Assembly: GCA_964517115.1 (NCBI GenBank)
Contig: CAZFBE010000029.1
Location: 1 to 11,671 of the forward strand
Length of the DNA: 11,671 nt
Source: UBA6624 sp964517115 [NCBI: uncultured bacterium]
GTDB taxonomy: Bacteria > UBP7 > UBA6624
Reading direction: 5' to 3'
The notes below the pieces were generated by a model, which saw nothing but the letters and a program-made list of their open reading frames with translations, did not search any database and was not told where the DNA came from. The position numbers and the translations under genes are program-made. Shown here piece after piece: positions 6,268 through 11,671 of the stretch; position 1 is the stretch's first letter; each line of letters opens with the position of its first letter.

Positions 6268-9200
6268 ATGGGTTTTTTATTTAACTTATTTTTGTTTTTT
6301 GCCCTGCTTGACGGGGAAGGAAGGCTTAGCCTTTCACAAAATACCTTTTCGCAATTTTCTGAAACCTCTGTAAGATGCTTAGATCCAAATTCAGGAGAAG
6401 AAGTCACTGATGAAAAAATTGAATTGGGTGTTTCTTGTATTGCTGAGATAAAAAGTGAAAAAGGTATTTCTTATCAGTATCTACATCCCAAAATGTCAAT
6501 TGATTGGGATGCACTTAATTTCAATGATGTTGGCATTGTAGTAACTCCAGAAAGAACTAAGTTGGTTATGGCTGAGCCATTGAAGTTGCAGGTTTCAATT
6601 ACAGCTCCAAATGGAATTCCTTCTGGCTCTGAATTATTCTTTAAGGCACCCAGGGGTGTCAAGTTAAATAATGAAGATTCAAGAATTTCTTTGCCAAGTT
6701 TGAACCCAGGAGAGGTTCATTTAATTGAGTTAAATTTGAAAAATTACGATCCGACTCAACATGGATCGAAATCATTAGAAATGTTTATATCTACACCTCA
6801 AGGAACAATGATTTCAAACATATCAAATGTAAACATACAAGTTTTGCCCGACAGGTTATTTTCTTTAGGGATGATCTCAGGAAAGGTATGGTTTGACGAG
6901 AATGAAGATCATTTTTATGATGATGATGAAGGTGCGGTTCAGGGGCTTGTTCTTAGGTTTGAAAATGGCACGACTGTAAAAACGGATGAAAATGGGAGAT
7001 TTCATATTGATGGATTGGCACCTGGTTCTAGGGTTGTAGAGATATTATCTGGAGTTCCTCAGGATTGGAGGCCAGCATTTGGTTTCGATATCCAAAGTGT
7101 TTTGGTTCTTCCTGGAGGTTTAGCAAATTTGAATGTACCCCTTGTCAAGACAGATAAGCAATGGTCTAGAAAAACAGGGTTTGGTGCAATTGGCTCTTTG
7201 TCTTTTGGAAATTCATCAAGTTCAATGGAAGGGTCTTTTAGGTATGTAAGTAATTATGCTGGTTTGAATATGGAACTTGCTTATTCTGATGGACTAAGAG
7301 ATTGGAATGATAGAGCAATAAACCGAAATCAATCTTTGGACCTTTCGAGACATAATTATCTTTTTTCCGATTCTTCAACAAGTTCCCACAGTTATGGATC
7401 TGGTTTTAGTTGGAATGTCAGTTCTGCAAATGCTAATGTACGTTATGGTAACGTGAGAGCTAGGGATACAAGTTTGGCCTTTGCGAGACATGATTTGTCT
7501 TTTGAAGGTTATGAAGCAAATTGGAGCAAGAACAACACCTCGGTTACTTCAACTTTATCGGAACATCCTGTTCAAAAAACAAAAGATATATTTAAGAACA
7601 ACAATGATGGCTTTGTTTATAGGCTGAGGAATGTCGAAAGAAAAGAAAATTCCATTCAGGTTTATTTAGATGTGAATAGATTTGATGGAAGTTTTGGTGG
7701 CTCTTGGAAACTTGATGATTCAATTCATTATGTTCATGAAGATGGAACAATAAGGTTGCTTTATCCATTAAGTGATATTGCACAGGAGAAATATGGGCAC
7801 ATCAATGGAGAGGAGCTTTTATTAAGAGTCTCTTACGATTGGATATTGGAAGAGGTTGATGGAGGAACATGGACAACCAAGGTTAAACATAATTTAGGAA
7901 ATGGTTGGAAATTTGGTATTACAAAAGTAAATGAGGCAAGGCAGATGGGAGATTATCAGCTTGAAGGACATAATGTTAGCTTCAACCACTCTAACTTCTC
8001 ATTAGGGTATCAAAAAGCCAGAACAAAATCTTCAGATACTGGAGAGTATGTTTCTGAAGATGGGGGTGTAACTTTTGATTATGTTGATACTCTGGATGGA
8101 GATTGGAATCAATCTGACAAATTTAATGCATCTTTGAATGCTGGATCTTTAGGAAGTTTTTCCTACTCCAATTCAAACATGCAAAAAGGGTTTAGCTCAA
8201 AGGACGTTTGGGTTGGACAAGATAAGAAAGTTAGCGAGATTGGATTTAATAATTCAGATTTTCTTGGTTTTTTTGGAGCATCTGCTTATTTTTACAATGA
8301 AAAACATTCATTAAGCCAAAATTCTTATAAAAGGTCAAAAGTAGATCTGACCAAGAATCTTGATGGTTTTGGACATCTTACTTTTTCAAAAGAGACCAGG
8401 GTGGATCCAAATCTTAGAGAAGAAAAATTAAACACTTACTTAAATAAGGATTTGGGGCATGGATTAAGTTTTCAGTTTAGAAATACTAATGTTTTAAAAG
8501 CTGAAAATAGCGGAATTGTCGACGAGAGGGAATTTAAGTTTTTTGGGTCTTCTTCAAAGGGTAATTGGAATTTAAGAAAATTAGAAAACTCTTATCAACA
8601 TTATTCTGAGTTAAATATCAAGGGTAATTTTTTCACAAAAAATTTAGATTTGAAAATTTCAAGAGATGTTAGGTCTAATTGGGAGAATCCAAAACACAAA
8701 TTACAGATTTTTAAATATGAAAAAAGTATTGATGGGGCTCTATCTGTTTCTGTAACTGATGTTATAGAAGAGCAAGGTAAATGGGTTGACTTACGTGAGG
8801 ATTTAAATTTGAATTGGAAACCTAATTCTTCAAATACCATAAATGCAAACATTGTTCTTACTGGGAATGAAGTGAGTGATGATCAATGGGAGGGTTACAA
8901 CCTTGGTGGAAACCATAGTCTCTATGGGTGGAATGTTAGCTGGGGTGCGAACCAATATCTCAATCCATTCAATAATAATCATCGACATAAAACTTTGGAA
9001 TCCAGAATTACAAAATCTTTAAGCAATGCAACAAGGTACTCCTTCACTACAGACAGAAAGAGAGAAACGTCCCTAAACAACACCCTTAAAGAATATACAA
9101 AATTAGCATCATCTTTAGTTTGGAGTCCCTCGAAAAATTTATCCTTGAGCGGTTCTGCACTAGAGATAAGGGATGATGGTTGGACTGAATTTTCAAACCA

Positions 9201-9534
9201 CAACATACAAACTTACTCTCTTTCTTGGCAACCTAACGCATTGTCCTTCAGTGGAAGGTATAGTTTAAGAGATTCTTCAAATCATACTGGAGAGGAAAAT
9301 GTTGCTATAAAGTCTTTAAGGGTTGGGTATCAGTATAAAGATTGGAGTTTCAGTGCAGAGGATAGGCTGATGTATGGAGACATCACAGAGTCTGGTTATA
9401 GATTTGAAATAGGGCGTTTGATAACAGATGGGTTAAGGGTAATCGTTGGTTATTCTGATGGTGGTGCAGATGATATGTTTTTAACTCCAGATGGCCATAA
9501 TGGTTTGTATTTAAGATTTTCCGGTGCTTTCTGA
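6268..9534 (+). CDS. Large outer-membrane beta-barrel protein with SdrD-B-like domain
   Basis: A protein of 1088 residues whose exact family I do not recognise. Residues 2-14 are strongly hydrophobic and probably export it, although there is no basic N-terminal residue and no clean signal-peptidase site. Residues about 88-195 look like an Ig-like beta domain. Residues about 203-290 form an SdrD-B/Cna-B-like domain, with GKVWFDENEDHFYDDDEGA (putative calcium-binding acidic loop) and TDENGRFHIDGLAPGSRVVE. From about 302 to the end, alternating amphipathic strands rich in Ser, Asn, Trp, Tyr and Phe continue for nearly 790 residues, ending LYLRFSGAF, a typical C-terminal BAM signal with final Phe. 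An insert at about 460-525 (IHYVHEDGTIRLLYPL through LLLRVSYDW) resembles the strand pairs seen in plug or linker segments of other large OMPs. The only cysteines are C37 and C57, a likely disulfide. Export channel, usher or adhesin are all possible. An in-frame stop at 6256 fixes the ATG. Confidence 0.7.
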   Translation: MGFLFNLFLFFALLDGEGRLSLSQNTFSQFSETSVRCLDPNSGEEVTDEKIELGVSCIAEIKSEKGISYQYLHPKMSIDWDALNFNDVGIVVTPERTKLVMAEPLKLQVSITAPNGIPSGSELFFKAPRGVKLNNEDSRISLPSLNPGEVHLIELNLKNYDPTQHGSKSLEMFISTPQGTMISNISNVNIQVLPDRLFSLGMISGKVWFDENEDHFYDDDEGAVQGLVLRFENGTTVKTDENGRFHIDGLAPGSRVVEILSGVPQDWRPAFGFDIQSVLVLPGGLANLNVPLVKTDKQWSRKTGFGAIGSLSFGNSSSSMEGSFRYVSNYAGLNMELAYSDGLRDWNDRAINRNQSLDLSRHNYLFSDSSTSSHSYGSGFSWNVSSANANVRYGNVRARDTSLAFARHDLSFEGYEANWSKNNTSVTSTLSEHPVQKTKDIFKNNNDGFVYRLRNVERKENSIQVYLDVNRFDGSFGGSWKLDDSIHYVHEDGTIRLLYPLSDIAQEKYGHINGEELLLRVSYDWILEEVDGGTWTTKVKHNLGNGWKFGITKVNEARQMGDYQLEGHNVSFNHSNFSLGYQKARTKSSDTGEYVSEDGGVTFDYVDTLDGDWNQSDKFNASLNAGSLGSFSYSNSNMQKGFSSKDVWVGQDKKVSEIGFNNSDFLGFFGASAYFYNEKHSLSQNSYKRSKVDLTKNLDGFGHLTFSKETRVDPNLREEKLNTYLNKDLGHGLSFQFRNTNVLKAENSGIVDEREFKFFGSSSKGNWNLRKLENSYQHYSELNIKGNFFTKNLDLKISRDVRSNWENPKHKLQIFKYEKSIDGALSVSVTDVIEEQGKWVDLREDLNLNWKPNSSNTINANIVLTGNEVSDDQWEGYNLGGNHSLYGWNVSWGANQYLNPFNNNHRHKTLESRITKSLSNATRYSFTTDRKRETSLNNTLKEYTKLASSLVWSPSKNLSLSGSALEIRDDGWTEFSNHNIQTYSLSWQPNALSFSGRYSLRDSSNHTGEENVAIKSLRVGYQYKDWSFSAEDRLMYGDITESGYRFEIGRLITDGLRVIVGYSDGGADDMFLTPDGHNGLYLRFSGAF

Positions 9535-9536
9535 TT

Positions 9537-10178
9537 TTGAAAAATTTTATCTATTCACTTATTGAAAAAGGTGTTATCATCGATATGCCGGACTCTGTTC
9601 ATATTGATGAGGAAGTTACGGTTGAAAAGGGTGTAAAGATTCACCCTTTTTCTACAATAAGAGGAAAAACAATCTTGAAAACAGGTTCAGAAATCGGTCC
9701 TGGATCTGATATAAGAAATTCAGAAATCGGTCCTGGTACTGAAATCTTGAGGTCGACAGTGTCTGATTCAAAAATAAAAGAAAAATGTTCAGTTGGCCCA
9801 TACTCCAATATCAGGAACAATACAACTATTGATGAAAATTGCAGAATTGGGAACTATGTTGAAATCAAGAAATCCAGCATCAAAAGAAATGTAAAGATAG
9901 CGCATCTTTCATATATTGGAGATTCAGAAATATTTGAAAATGTTAATATTGGAGCTGGAACAATCACCTGTAATTTTGATGGTAAAAAGAAAAATAAAAC
10001 CATTGTAAAAAAAGATTCTTTTATCGGAAGCAACTCTTTGCTGATTGCCCCTGTTTGTATTGGTGAAAATGTTACTATTGGAGCTGGAAGCGTCATAACG
10101 AAAGATGTTGATGACGGGAGTTTGGGTATTTCAAGATCTCAGCAGAAAATAATAAAAAATTGGAAAAATAAAACCTAA
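9537..10178 (+). CDS. Stand-alone GlmU-type glucosamine-1-phosphate N-acetyltransferase domain
   Basis: Left-handed beta-helix protein of 213 residues corresponding to the C-terminal half of GlmU, which acetylates glucosamine-1-phosphate with acetyl-CoA (EC 2.3.1.157), the step before UDP-GlcNAc. Hexapeptide repeats run throughout (for example KGVKIHPFSTIRGKTIL, VTIGAGSVITKDV). Aligning by eye to E. coli GlmU, the acetyltransferase residues are all kept with constant offset: R93, K111, H123, Y126, N137, N146 and K152, matching R333, K351, H363, Y366, N377, N386 and K392. The N-terminal uridylyltransferase domain is absent; the upstream frame is the barrel protein, not a broken GlmU half. I chose TTG 9537, 2 bp after the barrel stop, because LIEKGVIIDMPDSVHID matches the GlmU linker; the ATG at 9585 would cut into it. 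No Shine-Dalgarno sequence is visible. A separate uridylyltransferase is expected elsewhere in the genome. Confidence 0.88.
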   Translation: MKNFIYSLIEKGVIIDMPDSVHIDEEVTVEKGVKIHPFSTIRGKTILKTGSEIGPGSDIRNSEIGPGTEILRSTVSDSKIKEKCSVGPYSNIRNNTTIDENCRIGNYVEIKKSSIKRNVKIAHLSYIGDSEIFENVNIGAGTITCNFDGKKKNKTIVKKDSFIGSNSLLIAPVCIGENVTIGAGSVITKDVDDGSLGISRSQQKIIKNWKNKT

Positions 10179-10179
10179 A

Positions 10180-10638
10180 TTGCCTTTTTCTTTAATCCTT
10201 CATGAGCCTCTTATCCCGAGCAATACAGGATCCATTGGCAGATTATGTGTTAATCTTGGAATTAAATTGCATTTAATTGAACCTCTTGGTTTCAATCTTT
10301 CAGATTCAAAATTAAAAAGAGCGGGGCTTGACTATTGGCCTAGGTTGGATTATCAGGTTCATAAATCTATACCTAAAAATCCAACTGGAAGGGTTTTGGC
10401 TTTTACAACAAAAGGTGATACATCTCTTTGGGATGTGGAATTTGAAAAAGGTGATTTCTTGCTATTTGGACGGGAAGATATAGGTTTGCCGGACTTGGCA
10501 AAAGAAGAGGCTGATTTGAAGATAAGGATCCCAATGATTCCAAATGAGAGATCTTTAAATCTTGCAATGAGTGTCTCTATTGCTTCTTATGAAGCTATGC
10601 GCCAGTTGTCTAAAAAAGAAGAATTAAATCATGTCTAA
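10180..10638 (+). CDS. trmL: tRNA (cytidine/uridine-34 2'-O)-methyltransferase, TrmL-like
   Basis: SPOUT-class methyltransferase that methylates the 2'-oxygen of the wobble nucleotide of certain leucine tRNAs using S-adenosylmethionine. The 152 residues match the typical 150-160 of TrmL, the minimal SPOUT dimer without extra domains. Visible: ILHEPLIPSNTGSIGRLCVN (N15, R21), KLKRAGLDYWPRLDY, and the deep trefoil-knot cofactor motifs LLFGREDIGLP (95-104), IRIPMIPNERSLNLAMSVSI (115-134) and YEAMRQL. It starts with TTG one base after the stop of the acetyltransferase gene, and the protein begins at the same place as known TrmL proteins, so this start is favoured despite no clear ribosome site. 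Its last 8 bp overlap the next gene. A different tRNA target within the SpoU/TrmH superfamily is possible but less likely at this length. Confidence 0.88.
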   Translation: MPFSLILHEPLIPSNTGSIGRLCVNLGIKLHLIEPLGFNLSDSKLKRAGLDYWPRLDYQVHKSIPKNPTGRVLAFTTKGDTSLWDVEFEKGDFLLFGREDIGLPDLAKEEADLKIRIPMIPNERSLNLAMSVSIASYEAMRQLSKKEELNHV

Positions 10639-11419
10639 GAAATTTTTACCTTTAAGCAGTTCCAGAATTCAAGCTTACATTAAGTGTCCAAAGATGTTTC
10701 AGTATAGATATATGAAAAAAGAGAATGAAGAGTTTATTTCTGTGGAGGCTTTTGCTGGAAAGGTTGTTCATAAAACATTATGTGATTTTTTTGAATCTTT
10801 GGAAGGGGCAGTAGTTCCTAAGGTTTTGAATTTGTTAAAACTAACAAAGGAAAACTGGGAAGAAGGCTTGAAGGAAAATAATTCCATAAAGGTTATCACA
10901 TATCCTAAAAAAATAAAACAATGGGAATTAAATACTTACAAGTTGATAGAGGGTTTTTATTGGGATAATTATCCTTTTGAAAAAATCGAGAAAAGTTATT
11001 TTGAGGAAGAGGTTAAATTCAAATTGAACGAATTGATTGATGTTAGGTGTTTTATCGACAAGTTTTTTGTTTATCCAAATGGAAATATTGATGTTTTTGA
11101 TTATAAAACAGGGAGAAGAAAGCCTCCAGAGTCTTTAAAGGATGACATGCAGGCTGCAATTTACACAATGGCCCTAAGGGATAAATTTCCAGATTCAAAA
11201 ATAAAAACAATTTGGCATTTTTTGTTATATAAAAAAAAGGTGAAAATAGAATTTACAGATAAAGAACTAAAAGAATGGAAAGAAAAGATTGAATTAATTT
11301 ACGATGATATTTGTAATGAAAAAAACTGGAACCCCAAAACTTCAAAATTGTGTAATTGGTGTGGATACAACAAGATGTGTTTAGAGGGAAATGAGTATAT
11401 TAATGGTAAAAAAAAATAA
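10631..11419 (+). CDS. PD-(D/E)XK (RecB/Cas4-like) nuclease with predicted 4Fe-4S cluster
   Basis: A free-standing 262-residue nuclease-fold protein of the RecB C-terminal/Cas4/AddB superfamily. Core residues in order: LSSSRIQAYIKCPKMFQYRY at the N-terminus, H47 in the GKVVHKTL motif, D143 (CFIDKF), D157 and K159 in FDYKTG, and Q174/Y178 in DDMQAAIYTMAL, together the full H-D-DxK-QxxxY set. C19 pairs with a C-terminal CX2CX5C set (C241, C244, C250), the arrangement that holds a 4Fe-4S cluster in AddB, Cas4 and Dna2. The fold and metal sites predict a DNA exonuclease or endonuclease. No Cas genes, repeats, helicase or RecB partner lie nearby, so the cellular job is unknown; repair or recombination is the likely setting. 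ATG 10631 overlaps trmL by 8 bp. The gene ends in an A9 tract shared with the next start. Confidence 0.82.
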   Translation: MSKKFLPLSSSRIQAYIKCPKMFQYRYMKKENEEFISVEAFAGKVVHKTLCDFFESLEGAVVPKVLNLLKLTKENWEEGLKENNSIKVITYPKKIKQWELNTYKLIEGFYWDNYPFEKIEKSYFEEEVKFKLNELIDVRCFIDKFFVYPNGNIDVFDYKTGRRKPPESLKDDMQAAIYTMALRDKFPDSKIKTIWHFLLYKKKVKIEFTDKELKEWKEKIELIYDDICNEKNWNPKTSKLCNWCGYNKMCLEGNEYINGKKK

Positions 11420-11671
11420 AAATAAAAACCTAATCCCCAAAGTTTTTTTAAAGGCTTTACGTCATATTCTTAAAAATCAAAAGTGCTGGGTTGTTGGAGG
11501 TGCTTTAAGGGATGTTTTTTGGAACAAACAGATAGAAGATATAGATATAGTTTTAGAAAAGGGTGTAAAGGAGATGACAGAGTCTTTGAGGTCTGAATTA
11601 TTTTTTAAAGGTTGGAAAGTTTGTTATTTTAAGGAATTCAAAACTTCAAAAATAGAGAAAGATAATTTAAG
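11403..11671 (+). CDS. CCA-adding enzyme or poly(A) polymerase, class II nucleotidyltransferase (3' partial)
   Basis: The frame opens at ATG 11403, 17 bp inside the preceding gene, and stays open to the window edge (89 complete codons). Residues 29-50 read WVVGGALRDVFW and IEDIDIVLE: the G32-G33 and R36-D37 pair and the metal-binding D46-x-D48 are the N-terminal head signature of class II tRNA nucleotidyltransferases and poly(A) polymerases. These add the CCA end to tRNA or poly(A) tails to RNA using ATP and CTP. The lysine- and asparagine-rich first ten residues (MVKKNKNKNL) come from an A-rich stretch. The remaining fold and the specificity motifs lie beyond the window, so CCA addition versus A addition cannot be decided. 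trmL two genes upstream favours a tRNA role. Confidence 0.82.
   Translation, partial: MVKKNKNKNLIPKVFLKALRHILKNQKCWVVGGALRDVFWNKQIEDIDIVLEKGVKEMTESLRSELFFKGWKVCYFKEFKTSKIEKDNL
11408..11416 (+). repeat. A9 homopolymer spanning the nuclease end and the nucleotidyltransferase start
   Basis: Nine consecutive adenines encode the final lysines of the nuclease and lysines 3-4 of the overlapping nucleotidyltransferase frame. Tracts of this length are prone to RNA polymerase or ribosome slippage. A shift of +1 (or loss of one A) would join the nuclease frame to the downstream frame, while a -1 shift would end at the TAA at 11431. Whether slippage occurs is not visible. Confidence 0.4.

Noticed and set aside
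9585-9587. ATG as the start of the acetyltransferase gene
   Set aside because: It would remove part of the linker that aligns with GlmU (LIEKGV...), and it has no better ribosome site than the TTG at 9537.
10631-11419. Cas4 and a CRISPR locus
   Set aside because: The protein has Cas4-like residues, but no other cas gene and no spaced direct repeats are present anywhere in the window.

Overview
This is an AT-rich window (roughly one third G+C by eye) from a Gram-negative bacterium with lipopolysaccharide. It carries a Kdo transferase (WaaA), an O-antigen-ligase-type membrane protein, a very large outer-membrane beta-barrel protein and a respiratory complex I subunit. I see no RNA gene, insertion sequence, prophage, CRISPR array or change of base composition that would suggest a mobile island. 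The lineage cannot be fixed from the sequence alone. An uncultivated, low-GC, probably aquatic proteobacterium-like or deltaproteobacteria-like organism is a reasonable guess, but only a guess.

Layout. Positions 1-5604 hold four plus-strand genes in close series: the 3' part of nuoN (cut by the window edge), an O-antigen ligase/polymerase-like protein whose GTG start overlaps the nuoN stop, NADP-type glutamate dehydrogenase (gdhA), and Kdo transferase (waaA). pyrE (orotate phosphoribosyltransferase) lies on the minus strand, and its 3' end overlaps the 3' end of waaA by 29 bp. A 110-bp divergent intergenic region (6158-6267) separates pyrE from the second plus-strand series and contains a perfect 6-2-6 palindrome, a 7-bp-stem hairpin and a TATAAT box facing pyrE. 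From 6268 to the end the genes are packed with gaps of 1-2 bp or overlaps of 8-17 bp: a 1088-residue outer-membrane protein, a free-standing GlmU-type acetyltransferase domain, a TrmL-type tRNA methyltransferase, a RecB/Cas4-like nuclease with an iron-sulfur cysteine set, and the 5' end of a CCA-adding enzyme or poly(A) polymerase (cut by the window edge and starting at 11403).

How the genes relate. Envelope building is the recurring theme: ligase and WaaA for LPS, the GlmU acetyltransferase domain for UDP-GlcNAc (precursor of peptidoglycan and lipid A), and the large barrel in the outer membrane. The rest is housekeeping: respiration, ammonia assimilation, pyrimidine synthesis, tRNA modification and tRNA 3'-end addition. 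Several genes start with GTG or TTG immediately at the previous stop and lack a clear Shine-Dalgarno sequence, so translational coupling is probably common here.

The items most worth a second look are the large two-cysteine outer-membrane protein with an SdrD-B-like domain, the split-off GlmU acetyltransferase with every known catalytic residue kept, the Fe-S nuclease inside a tRNA-processing operon, and the structured divergent promoter region.
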